Assembly (NCBI RefSeq): GCF_034424375.1
Contig: NZ_CP139965.1
Span: 2,170,001-2,234,000 of the forward strand
DNA from: Paraburkholderia kururiensis
Lineage (GTDB): Bacteria > Pseudomonadota > Gammaproteobacteria > Burkholderiales > Burkholderiaceae
DNA: 64,000 bases
Direction of reading: 5' to 3'
Part shown: in pieces, positions 26,524 through 35,182 of the stretch
Layout: each line of letters begins with the position of its first letter
How positions within the stretch are numbered: the stretch's first letter is position 1
The notes under the pieces: model-generated
Seen by the model: only the letters and a program-made list of their open reading frames with translations
Database searches by the model: none
What the model was told of the DNA's origin: nothing
Translations under genes and position numbers: made by a program

Positions 26524-27372
26524 TCAGCTCGACGCAGGGCCGCCTGAAGTGCTCGCGCGAGCGGCGGACCAGGCTGCGTCGAGCGGGTCGTCGGCGGCGC
26601 GATACGGTTCGAGCAGAAAAGGAAAACGTTCGGCGAACAGTGCGGATTCTTGCAAGGCGACGATATGGTTGATCATCCATTGCAGCAGATCGCTTCCCTG
26701 CCGGATCTGGGCCGCGCTCCAGGCCGGCATCGTCGAAAAGAGGGCGGCAAAGCCGCTCCAGCGCGAAGGCCGGTCGCTGGCAGCGGGCCGGATGTAGGTG
26801 TTCAGGCACACGTTGGTGTTCTCGTCGAGCGCGCCGACGAAGAGCCCCTTCGGCGTGGGCACACCCACCTGCTGCCACTTTTGCGCGAGCGCAAGGGCAC
26901 GCACCACGCGCGCGAGCACGAAGGCCACGTCCGTTTCGATCCCGATATCCGCCATCGACATCACGCCGTTGCGCTGCATGCAGCGCGCCACCGCATGAGG
27001 CCGGATCGTGTTCGACGCGAAGCTGCGCAGCACGAGATCGGGCACGGCGAGGTCGAGCTGGAATTCGCGCAGTCCGTGCTCCGCGCTCATCGTGGAGAAA
27101 TTCAGGAAGAGGCCTTCGCGTTCGCCCACGGTGCCCACGTACGGTTCGAGCCCGAGCCGCGCGAGCTTCGGCGCGATCTGGCGTTCGAGCAGGCGCATGA
27201 GATTGCGCCGGTTGCGCGTGCCGCCGAATTGATCGATGGCGCGCGTGATGACGTCGGCAATTTCCCAGCGGCGTTCTTCGGCGAAGAGGCGCGGGGAGCG
27301 GTTCAAATCGAGCTTGGCGCGGCCATGCGCGACACGTGGATCGACAAACATGCCGGGTTCTCGCGGATCCAT
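26524..27372 (-). CDS. Unknown protein, divergent from the transposase-antitoxin fusion
   Basis: 282 residues from the ATG at 27372; an ATG at 27351 is an equally likely start. I do not recognise the family. It is soluble, with no signal peptide or membrane segment. Near residues 125-136 is a P-H-A-V-A-R-C-M-Q-R stretch, an H-A-x2-R-x3-R pattern like that in DUF4258/BrnT-type small toxins, but the surrounding length and sequence do not match those. Coding character (codon bias and absence of stops over 280 codons) and the tight divergent start pair with 27505 support a real gene. The 132-bp gap between the two starts would hold both promoters. Confidence 0.6.
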   Translation of the reverse strand: MDPREPGMFVDPRVAHGRAKLDLNRSPRLFAEERRWEIADVITRAIDQFGGTRNRRNLMRLLERQIAPKLARLGLEPYVGTVGEREGLFLNFSTMSAEHGLREFQLDLAVPDLVLRSFASNTIRPHAVARCMQRNGVMSMADIGIETDVAFVLARVVRALALAQKWQQVGVPTPKGLFVGALDENTNVCLNTYIRPAASDRPSRWSGFAALFSTMPAWSAAQIRQGSDLLQWMINHIVALQESALFAERFPFLLEPYRAADDPLDAAWSAARASTSGGPASS

Positions 27373-27504
27373 GGCGGGCGGCGTGCTGCGCCCGCGGAGC
27401 AGGCAGGATAGCACGCGTATTTTGGTGCGTCGGATGGGGTGGACGAGGCGAGCGGCCTCGAGGCCGCGCATGCGGGCAGTGACGAAACAGGGGCGGGAGA
27501 AGAC

Positions 27505-29199
27505 GTGATACGCACGATCATGGAACGCTTTGTCGAACAGAGCCCGATGGCCGTCATGGCGAGGCTCGTGATGCAGGCCGCGGTGCACGGCGAGTGGATG
27601 AGCGACGCGGCCGCAAGCGATGAAGCGCTGCGCGAGCCGCCGGTACACGAATCGGGGCAGACGCGCGAGGCGCTGTTCTCGCTTGCGGTGAAGGCGATGG
27701 CCGCCATTCCGGCGCCGTTTCCGTCGCTATCGCCTGTGTTGCATGCGCTGCCTGCGCATCCAGGCGCGGGCTTCGGTGCGGCCGTCACGGCCTTGCACGA
27801 CAGCGTGAGCCGGCTGCGCAGCGAATGGGGCCGCACGCTCGTGAGGGACTGCGCCGAACTGCTCGCGCCGGCCGCTGCGCCAAGGCGGCGCGAGGCGGCC
27901 GCGACGGTAGCGGGATTTCGCGTGCGCGTGCTCGACAGCATGCTCGTCGCGCCAGCCGTTGCCTGCATGGCGCCCGCGGGCGCATGCGGACGCGATACCG
28001 CGACTACCGCTGAGGCCAGCACGGCCGCGGCGCTGCGCGCGCTGCCCGTCTACGATCCCGATCTCGCGATGGTGGTGGATCTTCTGCCGTACGAGCGCGG
28101 CTTCGTGCATGAGCGCGCGCTAGCCGCGAAGCTCCTGGAATCGGTTCGCCCCGGCGAGTTGTGGATCATGGACGGCCGCTTCGGTGCCAATGCCGTGCTC
28201 GCGGGCTGGCCGCGCGGCGGCAGCGCGTTCATCGTGCGCGAGCATGCCTGCATGCCGGTGCCGTGTCGCGAACTCGAGCCGGCGCGCGAGGCGGCGCTGA
28301 TGGAAGGCGACGCCGTCTGCGAGCAGCGTGTGAGCCTTTCCGACGGCTGCGGGGCCTCGCTCGTGTTTCGGCGCATCGAATGGCGGCGCGGCGCGGTGGG
28401 CAACGGCGCGCAAGCTTCCGTTGTCGTGCTGACCAACGTGCCCGCTGCGCAACTCGACGCGGCTCGCGTCGTCGAGTTGTCGTGCCGGTCCTGGAGCGAG
28501 ACGTTGCCGCTGCCGCTCGATGCCCTCTGCGATGGCGCCATGCTTGCCGCTGTGCCGCCGCGCGCGGCGCTGCTGGCCTCCGGCATTACCGCGCTCGCGT
28601 GGAACGCGCTCAGCGCGATGCAGGCCGCGGTGAACGGCGCGCTCGACCTCGACGATCGCGATCTGGGCCGTCTGCCGGCCTACATCGCGGCGGGCGTGGA
28701 TGCCACGTACGCCGGCATGATGATCGCGTTGCCGCCCGAAAGCTGGGCGCGCTACGACCGGCTCGGCGCGACGGATCTGGGCGAGATCGTGCAGCACCTG
28801 GCCGTTCACGTGGACCCGCGCAGCGAGCGCAGAAAACGGCGCGAAAACAAGGTCTCCGCGCGCGCCCAGGCCAGGCTGCGCAACACGACGCTGGACCGGC
28901 TGCTGCGCGACGAGGCCGACTTCGACGTGGCCGGACCGCTGAAGCTGCGCACCATCGCCATGGCCACGCGCGACTTCAGCAGCAACCCGTCGAAGGCGCT
29001 GCGCGATGCCGGCGAAGCGCTCGTGATGGTGACCAAATACAACCGGCCCATCGCGCTGCTCGTTTCGATCGAAGACTGGAACCGCCTCGTGGGCGAAGTG
29101 CGCGAGACGAGCCTCGAACGGCTTTCGCTCGGCTATGCGTCGGCGTTGGCGAACCTCGCTCCTGCCACCATCGCAGTGGGCGAGCCCTCGTTGAATTGA
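27505..29199 (+). CDS. IS4-type transposase-like protein fused to a Phd/YefM antitoxin domain
   Basis: 564 residues from a GTG at 27505 preceded by GGGAG; an ATG at 27520 is possible. Residues about 8-130 match the N-terminal helical part of IS4-family transposases (F-V-E-Q-S-P-M-A-V-M-A-R). The RNase-H core follows, with candidate catalytic residues D144 (V-L-D-S-M), D223 (I-M-D-G-R-F) and E332 (S-W-S-E), so the DDE triad looks intact. After a basic linker (about 435-480), residues 483-545 are a Phd/YefM antitoxin module (T-R-D-F-S-S-N-P-S-K-A-L, then V-T-K-Y-N-R-P-I-A-L-L-V-S-I-E-D-W). No terminal inverted repeats or target duplication were seen, so it is not a mobile IS. Probably a domesticated transposase with a DNA-binding antitoxin domain; function unknown. 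Confidence 0.75.
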   Translation: MIRTIMERFVEQSPMAVMARLVMQAAVHGEWMSDAAASDEALREPPVHESGQTREALFSLAVKAMAAIPAPFPSLSPVLHALPAHPGAGFGAAVTALHDSVSRLRSEWGRTLVRDCAELLAPAAAPRRREAAATVAGFRVRVLDSMLVAPAVACMAPAGACGRDTATTAEASTAAALRALPVYDPDLAMVVDLLPYERGFVHERALAAKLLESVRPGELWIMDGRFGANAVLAGWPRGGSAFIVREHACMPVPCRELEPAREAALMEGDAVCEQRVSLSDGCGASLVFRRIEWRRGAVGNGAQASVVVLTNVPAAQLDAARVVELSCRSWSETLPLPLDALCDGAMLAAVPPRAALLASGITALAWNALSAMQAAVNGALDLDDRDLGRLPAYIAAGVDATYAGMMIALPPESWARYDRLGATDLGEIVQHLAVHVDPRSERRKRRENKVSARAQARLRNTTLDRLLRDEADFDVAGPLKLRTIAMATRDFSSNPSKALRDAGEALVMVTKYNRPIALLVSIEDWNRLVGEVRETSLERLSLGYASALANLAPATIAVGEPSLN

Positions 29200-29222
29200 A
29201 CCGCGGGCGTCAAGCCGGCCCG

Positions 29223-30224
29223 CTACGCCGCGACGCGGTGCACCCAGATCACCGCGGTCCATGAGAAGTTGCCCACGCCGTAGCGCGCAATCAGCGTGTC
29301 GATGCGTGCGTCGAGACGCGCCGAGTGAATCCGGCAATGCACGATGAAGTAGCCGCTGTTCACGCCCACCATCGCGCCGTCGGGCAGCGCGGTGCTGCCC
29401 GACGTGGGCGCGAGCGTTTCCGCCACATCGCCCGTGCTCACGAAGTAGGCGGTACCGCGCCGCTCCACGAGCCGGTGCGCCTGGCTGCGCGAGAGCGTGG
29501 GAATGGCCGCGACGAGCACCGGTTCGCTCGCGGTGTTCACGTTCACGCTGGTGAGATCGGGCAGCACGGTGAGGACGGGCGTGAGCGCCTCGATAGTCTT
29601 GTCGTCGTAGCCGGGAATGCGCGTGAGGTCGTCGACGGAAACGACTTGCAGTGGCCACTCGGCCGAACCGTTCGAGTCGCTCAGCGAGCGCACGAGGTAC
29701 GCGGCCGTCTGCTGCGCGAGCGCGGGATCGAGCCCGAGTTCGGCCAGCAGACGGCGGTAGGCGAGCACGCCCTCCGCGTTGGGCTGCCACGGCTGGCCGG
29801 GCGCGCGCCGCGCGACGAGATTCATCACGTTGAACTTCGCCTGCGCGTCTTCCACGTTGCCCGAGATGGAGGCGTGCGCAAGCTCGCTATTGAGCGTGGC
29901 GGCTTCGGGCGGAAGCAGGTCGCCCAGTTGCACGTCGCTTACGGGCGCGGACCACGGCTGCCCCAGGTAGGTCACGTTCGAGGTGGCGCTCTGCGCGCGC
30001 AACACCGCGCGCGCCCACTCGACCGCGGCGCGCTCGCTCCACAGCGTTTGCGCCGTGAGACGCTGGTTCTCGACGTCGCGCGTGGCAACCTGTTGACGCC
30101 ACAGCACGCTCGCGGCGAGCGTGGCCGCCAGCGCGACGACGAGCAGCACCGTGATGATCGCGATGCCGCGCTCGCGACGCGGGGGCTTCAATCGTGCTGC
30201 GCGACGGTCGGCATCGGAATCCAT
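29223..30224 (-). CDS. gspK: Minor pseudopilin GspK, displaced from the gsp operon
   Basis: 333 residues from the ATG at 30224. A basic leader (about 1-20) ends R-E-R-G, followed by I-A-I-I-T-V-L-L-V-V-A-L-A-A-T-L as membrane helix; like other GspK proteins it lacks the Glu at +5. The body has the large alpha-helical GspK insert, with F-N-V-M-N-L, the I-P-G-Y-D-D region and the S-V-N-V-N-T-A-S motif near 240. GspK caps the pseudopilus tip and needs GspI/J, which are not in the window. It lies on the opposite strand to gspG-M, about 8 kb from its expected place, converging to 23 bp with the transposase-fusion gene. Confidence 0.9.
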   Translation of the reverse strand: MDSDADRRAARLKPPRRERGIAIITVLLVVALAATLAASVLWRQQVATRDVENQRLTAQTLWSERAAVEWARAVLRAQSATSNVTYLGQPWSAPVSDVQLGDLLPPEAATLNSELAHASISGNVEDAQAKFNVMNLVARRAPGQPWQPNAEGVLAYRRLLAELGLDPALAQQTAAYLVRSLSDSNGSAEWPLQVVSVDDLTRIPGYDDKTIEALTPVLTVLPDLTSVNVNTASEPVLVAAIPTLSRSQAHRLVERRGTAYFVSTGDVAETLAPTSGSTALPDGAMVGVNSGYFIVHCRIHSARLDARIDTLIARYGVGNFSWTAVIWVHRVAA

Positions 30225-30255
30225 GTGCGGGCGCCCACGGTGGTGAAGGAATGCG

Positions 30256-30861
30256 TCAGGCTTCGAACGCAAGCCACGCATGCACGATGCTCGCATGCGC
30301 GGATGACGATATGCCGAACGCCGCCGCCACGCACGCGGCCGGCAGCACGAGCGTGTCGATTCGCGTGCCGGGTGCGGTTTCGACGAGCGGACGAAGCAGC
30401 GCATCGCCTGCTCCTGTGGCCCACAGTGCCGCGACGAACAGCACGCAGCACACCGCCATGCTCACCAGAAAGAAGCGCAGTGCGACGGCGCGGCGACTCG
30501 TGAACCGCGCGCGGTGATGCAGTTGGTTCACCATGACGATGGCGATGCCGTGGGCAATAGGCACGATCGCCATGGTCGCGGCCCAGAAGAGCGGCTGGTC
30601 GCTGTGCGCGTTGATGACGAGCAGCATGCCGACGGCCCAGAACGGCGGCGCAAGCACCGTGAGCACGGCCCACGAAAGCGATTGCCACGCGAGCCACGGC
30701 ATGCGCCAGCGCAGCGGCAGCCGCGAGTCGTCATGCGAAAGCGACCCGGCCAACCGTGCGCGCGCGTGGACGGAGCGGGCGCAGGCACCCGTGAGCCGCG
30801 CCCCAAACCACCGCCAAAACCACCGCCAAAACCACCGCCAAAACCCCGTGGTGATCGACAT
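30256..30861 (-). CDS. Small integral membrane protein of unknown function
   Basis: 201 residues with about four hydrophobic segments (near 65-85, 90-110, 128-150 and 172-195) and a short cytoplasmic tail. I recognise no family. It ends 31 bp before gspK on the same strand, so the two are probably co-transcribed. The N-terminus from the ATG at 30861 contains a repeated F-W-R-W motif created by a 12-bp tandem repeat. Because that start has only a poor ribosome site, the real start may be further in. Confidence 0.55.
   Translation of the reverse strand: MSITTGFWRWFWRWFWRWFGARLTGACARSVHARARLAGSLSHDDSRLPLRWRMPWLAWQSLSWAVLTVLAPPFWAVGMLLVINAHSDQPLFWAATMAIVPIAHGIAIVMVNQLHHRARFTSRRAVALRFFLVSMAVCCVLFVAALWATGAGDALLRPLVETAPGTRIDTLVLPAACVAAAFGISSSAHASIVHAWLAFEA
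30806..30845. repeat. 12-bp tandem repeat (three units plus a partial)
   Basis: Units AACCACCGCCAA at 30806, 30818 and 30830, plus a partial fourth. Read on the minus strand it encodes the F-W-R-W repeats at the start of the membrane protein, if that start is used. Confidence 0.85.
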
Positions 30862-31457
30862 GAACGTTCTTGCCCTTTTGCTTTTCCCTGTATTGGATAA
30901 GACGTTGCAAAGCGCGCTATGCCGCAGGCTATTGCGCTAATGCCTTTATGCGCAATCGCATAACGGTCATGCGACTGTCATTTGGCGTTTCGCGTTTCAC
31001 GCTATTCGTTGCGCGAAGTGCTGAGTTTTCCCCCTTTTCGCCGTTTCCCACACTGTGAATGGACAGACGCATGCTGCCGGTGCGCGCCTCGGCACCGCTT
31101 TTTCAGGCACCGTCAGAAACTTGCATGTCGTGATGAATTATTCGGTTAGCTGTCACAAAAACTTACGATGGAAAGACGAGGATTGATTTCCTCAGTGGAT
31201 GCGCAAAAGCGGCTTGTACAAAAAAATATGCGGTATTGAGCCGTCCGATGCGTCGAGGAAGATAAGAGTCACGACTTGCCATTCGGTGCGCAGCGATTCG
31301 AGGCGAAAGCGCGTTGACCGCGGTTCGCCAAAACGATTTGCGCGCAACCGGATGAAGTCTGGATACCGTAGACCAGCGGCGCGGGCAACCCGCTGCCGCG
31401 CATGCGGATAGCAGCCTCGTATGAGGCGCGCCGCGGGGCACGAGAGGCGCGACAAGG
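30862..31457. other. Divergent intergenic region holding a PhoB box
   Basis: 596 bp without a convincing gene and AT-richer than its surroundings (about 30880-31030 and 31130-31210). Contains the PhoB box at 30964-30981 and a lone perfect half-site CTGTCAC at 31150-31156. Short frames here have poor codon character. Confidence 0.6.
30964..30981 (+). promoter_or_regulatory. PhoB box between the gspK-side operon and the TIGR03032 gene
   Basis: CGGTCAT-GCGA-CTGTCAT: 13 of 14 consensus half-site positions with the canonical 4-bp spacer. It is 103 bp before the minus-strand membrane-protein/gspK unit and 477 bp before the plus-strand TIGR03032 gene. Its orientation favours the plus-strand unit, its distance the minus-strand one. 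Confidence 0.75.
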
Positions 31458-32606
31458 GTGAAACAGACCGACGAAGACAAGGCCGCCGATACGCCAGCGC
31501 GGGGAACCGATGGCGCGTCGGCAGTCAGCGGTATCGACGAACCGTTCATCCATCTGCGCGACACGGGGCGATTTCTCGACGTGCTCGCCTCGCTCAAGTG
31601 CTCGCTCGCGCTAAGCCGCCGGCCCTCGGGCGTGGCGCTGCTCGGCGTGGACAACGGCGTACCGACGCTTTCCGCATGCCTCTTGCCGCGTTCGATGGGC
31701 ATGACCGTGAGCGGCAATCGCCTCGCCGTGGCGACCATCCACGAGCTGATGATCTTCGCGAACGTGTCGAATCTTGCGCCGCTCTATCCCGCGCGCCCCA
31801 ACCATTACGACGCCGTGTTCGTGCCGCGCGTGTCCTACTACACGGGCGACCTCGATCTGCACGACATGGTGTTCGACAGGCACATCGTGCTTGCCGTGAA
31901 CACGCGCTACTCGTGCATCAGCGTGATAGACGGCTACTTCAATTTCACGCCGATCTGGCAGCCGCCGTTCGTCACCGACTTCGGCCCCGACGATCGCTGC
32001 CACCTCAACGGCATGGCGTTTCACGACGGCAAGGTGCGCTACGCGACGGCGCTCGGCGAAACCAGCACGCCGTTCGGCTGGCGCAAGCAGATGGCCACGG
32101 GCGGCATCGTGATGGAAGTGCCGTCGGGCCGCATCGTTGCGTCGGGATTGTCCATGCCGCATTCGCCGCGGCTGATCGGCGGCCGGCTCTTCGTGCTGGA
32201 AGGCGGGCGCGGCCACGTGCTGGAGATCGATGCGGCGAGCGGCGCGAAGCGCGTGGTCGCCGCACTGCCGGGCTTTACGCACGGTCTTGCGGAATACGGC
32301 GGCGTGCTGTTCGTCGGGCTTTCGCGGCTGCGCGACAAGCGCGGCCCGCAGGGGCTGCCTATCGAAAGCGAATCGACGTCGCTTGTGGCGGGTGTTGCGG
32401 CACTGGATGCCCGCACCGGGGAAGTGCTGGGCACGCTGCAATTCGAAAACGGCGTGGACGAGGTGTTCGACGTGCAGGTGATGCCTAACATCTTGCGCGG
32501 CGAAATTCTGAGTCCGTGGCAATGGGCCGAAACGCCTTCCATCGCGACCATGAAGGGCGGCTTCTGGCAGCAGCGTCCGCGCGAAGAAGACGAGCCTGCA
32601 AGCTGA
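31458..32606 (+). CDS. TIGR03032-family protein (DUF4915-like)
   Basis: 382 residues from a GTG at 31458. Carries the family hallmarks in order: V-N-T-R-Y-S-C (about 151-157), F-T-P-I-W-Q-P-P-F (169-177), D-D-R-C-H-L-N-G-M (185-193), T-A-L-G (205-208), G-W-R-K, then S-M-P-H-S-P-R (about 234-240) and F-D-V-Q-V-M-P near 345. The fold is predicted beta-propeller-like and the biochemical role of the family is unknown. It lacks a signal peptide, so is cytoplasmic. It precedes an APS kinase by 164 bp, followed by tpsB, and may be part of the PhoB/VreI regulon via the box at 30964. Confidence 0.88.
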   Translation: MKQTDEDKAADTPARGTDGASAVSGIDEPFIHLRDTGRFLDVLASLKCSLALSRRPSGVALLGVDNGVPTLSACLLPRSMGMTVSGNRLAVATIHELMIFANVSNLAPLYPARPNHYDAVFVPRVSYYTGDLDLHDMVFDRHIVLAVNTRYSCISVIDGYFNFTPIWQPPFVTDFGPDDRCHLNGMAFHDGKVRYATALGETSTPFGWRKQMATGGIVMEVPSGRIVASGLSMPHSPRLIGGRLFVLEGGRGHVLEIDAASGAKRVVAALPGFTHGLAEYGGVLFVGLSRLRDKRGPQGLPIESESTSLVAGVAALDARTGEVLGTLQFENGVDEVFDVQVMPNILRGEILSPWQWAETPSIATMKGGFWQQRPREEDEPAS

Positions 32607-32770
32607 CGCGCGGCACGCAGCGCGCGGCGAAAAGCGGCGCTGCGAGTCGTGCGACGCAAAAAATATGCGGGATACGTGCGGGCGTTTCGTCATTGTCCTT
32701 AGAGACCGATTCTTGTGAAACCGGTTGGCCGGATGTGAGCAGGCGCAACACGTGTGGGGCGAAAGTCACG

Positions 32771-33379
32771 ATGCAAACGACAGACTGGAACGAACGCGAT
32801 ACGAGCGGCGGCGTGCTGTGGCTGACGGGCCTGCCCGGTGCAGGCAAGTCCACGCTCGCGCAGGGCTTGCATCGCGAGTTGCGTAAGCAAGGGGTGCGGT
32901 CCGTGGTGCTGGACGGCGACCATCTGCGCAGCGGATTGAATCGCGATCTCGGCTTTTCGTGCCGCGACCGCTTCGAGAACGTGCGGCGCGTGGCCGAGGT
33001 GGCAACGCTCCTGGCCGACGCCGGGCTGATCGCCATCGTCGCGCTCGTTTCGCCGCTTGCCGCGATGCGGGCACAGGCGCGGCAGATCGTGGGACAACGC
33101 TTTCGCGAGTTGTACGTGAGCGCGCCGCTCGACGTGTGCGAGGCGCGCGACCCGAAGGGGCTGTACGGCAAGGCGCGTGCCGGAGAACTGCCGGAATTCA
33201 CGGGCGTCTCCGCACCATATGAAACACCTGTCGAAGCGGAGCTGACGTTGGATACCGCCAACATGGACGTCGCGACGTGCGTGAGCAATCTGTTGCACTA
33301 CGCGCTCGGCGAGTTTGCGGGCGGTGCCGCCGCAACGCACGTCGATATGACGCGTCGCCTCGTTCTGGCATCACGCTAG
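32771..33379 (+). CDS. cysC: Adenylylsulfate (APS) kinase
   Basis: 202 residues. Walker A G-L-P-G-A-G-K-S-T at 20-28, D-G-D-H-L-R-S-G-L-N substrate loop (about 52-61), and the C-E-A-R-D-P-K-G-L-Y-x-K-A-R-A-G family segment followed by F-T-G-V-S-A-P-Y-E (about 123-152). Converts adenosine 5'-phosphosulfate and ATP to PAPS, the sulfate donor. No sulfurylase, PAPS reductase or other assimilation gene is nearby, so it is probably dedicated to a local sulfotransfer or sulfated-product pathway rather than cysteine synthesis. Sits between the TIGR03032 gene and tpsB. Confidence 0.92.
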   Translation: MQTTDWNERDTSGGVLWLTGLPGAGKSTLAQGLHRELRKQGVRSVVLDGDHLRSGLNRDLGFSCRDRFENVRRVAEVATLLADAGLIAIVALVSPLAAMRAQARQIVGQRFRELYVSAPLDVCEARDPKGLYGKARAGELPEFTGVSAPYETPVEAELTLDTANMDVATCVSNLLHYALGEFAGGAAATHVDMTRRLVLASR

Positions 33380-33538
33380 AAGGAACGCGGATCGTCGTCC
33401 ATGGTTCGATCATAGCGATAAGGATCACTAAACAAGTATCACGAATCTGAAACATTGCTGTGTTAGCGGGCGGCGCGGCGCAGACCGGAAGGCCGGCCCG
33501 GCGCACAGCGATCCAGTTTGACAAAAGGGGAATGGCGC

Positions 33539-35182
33539 ATGCCGCCAACAGTAGACGGGGAACGACTGGAACGGATGCGGCAGGGCAGGCGACAACGCCT
33601 TGCGGGCGTCGCGCTGGCGGGCGGCTTGAGCTTCGCCTGCGGGGCGCGTGCCGCCGACGCCGCGCCGGCGCAGCAGCCGGCCACCGCCGCACCGCAAACC
33701 TTCGACGTGAACGAGTTCATTGTGCGCGGAAACACCACACTGTCCAGCCTCGATATCGAGAAGGCCGTGTACCCGTTCGAAGGACCGGGGCGCACGCTCG
33801 CGGACGTCAACGGCGCGCGCGAGTCGCTGCAGAAGGTCTATCAGGACAAGGGCTATCAGTCCGTGGTGGTGGAGCTGCCGCAGCAGCAGGTGAAGAACGG
33901 CGTGATCGTGCTGCAGGTGGTGGAAGCGAAGGTGGGGCGCCTGCGCGTGGAAGGTGCGCAATACAGTTCGCCGCAGAACATTCGCGACGCCGTGCCCGCA
34001 CTCGCCGAAGGCACAGTGCCCGACTTCACGCAGGCGCAGCAGCAACTGGCGGACCTCAACCGTTCGCAGGACCGCCAGGTGATTCCGGTGCTCAAGCCCG
34101 GCGCGCTGCCGCAGACGCTGGACGTGGATCTGAAAGTGGACGACCACAGCCCGCTGCACGGCAACTTCGACCTCAACAACGACAACAGCCCGGGCACCTC
34201 GCTGTTGCGCACGAGCGCAACGCTCAGCTATTCGAATCTCTGGCAGCTTGGGCACGTGATTTCGGGTACCTATCTATTGGCGCCGCAGCATCCCGACGAC
34301 GCTCGTGTCTATTCGTTCTCGTATCTCGCACCGTTCAGGGACTCGCACTGGAGCCTGCTTGCCACCGTGCTGCATTCGGACAGCAACGTGGCGTCCGTGG
34401 GCGGCACGAACGTGCTCGGCAAAGGCACCACGTTCGGCCTCACCGCGATCTACACGCTGCCCTCCACGGACACTTACGCGCAGTCCGCGAGCGTGGAGAT
34501 CGACCGCAAGCACTACGACGAGAACGTGAGCCTGGCAGGTCAGGGCGCGTCGAGCGCGCCGCTCACCTATGTGCCGGTCACGTTCTCGTACAACGGGCAG
34601 CTTGCGCTGAAGCAGTCGCAAACGGCGTTTTCCGCGTCGCTCACCACCAACATTCGCGGCGTGGGCAGCGACTGGAACGCGTGGGACAACAAGCGCTACA
34701 ACGCGACGCCCGACTTCGTCTACGGCAAGTTCGACGTCAATCACACGCAGCGCTTTGCCAACGACATGCAGGCGAACGCGCACGTCAGCGCGCAGCTTTC
34801 GAACTCGCCGCTCGTGTCGAGCGAGCAGTTCGCGGCGGGCGGCATGAACAGCGTGCGCGGCTACATGCAGGCGGAAGACACGGCGGACAGCGGCGTGATC
34901 GGCTCGCTCGAATTGAGAAGCCCGTCCCTTGCGAAGTACGTAGGCAGCAACGTCAACGAGTGGCGTTTCCATGCGTTCGTCGATGCCGCGCATCTCTGGC
35001 TGCTGAGCCCGCTGCCCGAGCAGACCTCGAGCTTCAACCTGCTCAGCATCGGCTTCGGCACGCGCGTGCAGATCTTCAAGTATGCAAGCGCGGATTTCGA
35101 GGCCGGCTGGCCGCTCAAAGCGGGCGTCTATACGCGGCAGTACAGCCCGCGCTTCGATTTCTACGTGCGTGTGGGGTTCTGA
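33539..35182 (+). CDS. TpsB outer-membrane transporter (ShlB/FhaC/HecB family)
   Basis: 547 residues from the ATG at 33539, which has AGGGGA at good spacing; a TTG eight codons upstream is possible. Signal peptide to about residue 40. Two POTRA-type domains (about 55-205; F-I-V-R-G-N-T-T-L starts the first) precede a 16-strand barrel. The conserved lid-loop motif S-V-R-G-Y lies near 438-442, and the chain ends in an aromatic F typical of outer-membrane proteins. It exports a TpsA across the outer membrane; the TpsA at 2-11950 is the presumed substrate although 21.6 kb away. Its stop overlaps the next start (ATGA). Counterpart by context of PdtB. Confidence 0.94.
   Translation: MPPTVDGERLERMRQGRRQRLAGVALAGGLSFACGARAADAAPAQQPATAAPQTFDVNEFIVRGNTTLSSLDIEKAVYPFEGPGRTLADVNGARESLQKVYQDKGYQSVVVELPQQQVKNGVIVLQVVEAKVGRLRVEGAQYSSPQNIRDAVPALAEGTVPDFTQAQQQLADLNRSQDRQVIPVLKPGALPQTLDVDLKVDDHSPLHGNFDLNNDNSPGTSLLRTSATLSYSNLWQLGHVISGTYLLAPQHPDDARVYSFSYLAPFRDSHWSLLATVLHSDSNVASVGGTNVLGKGTTFGLTAIYTLPSTDTYAQSASVEIDRKHYDENVSLAGQGASSAPLTYVPVTFSYNGQLALKQSQTAFSASLTTNIRGVGSDWNAWDNKRYNATPDFVYGKFDVNHTQRFANDMQANAHVSAQLSNSPLVSSEQFAAGGMNSVRGYMQAEDTADSGVIGSLELRSPSLAKYVGSNVNEWRFHAFVDAAHLWLLSPLPEQTSSFNLLSIGFGTRVQIFKYASADFEAGWPLKAGVYTRQYSPRFDFYVRVGF

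Noticed and set aside
27505..29199. Active insertion sequence
   Set aside because: No terminal inverted repeats or target duplication found around the gene, and the C-terminal antitoxin fusion is not part of known IS4 elements.
29202..29223. Terminator between the convergent fusion gene and gspK
   Set aside because: Only a 6-bp GC stem without a T tract.
30870..31058. 62-codon frame in the gap before the TIGR03032 gene
   Set aside because: Poor codon character, no ribosome site, and it runs across the PhoB box.
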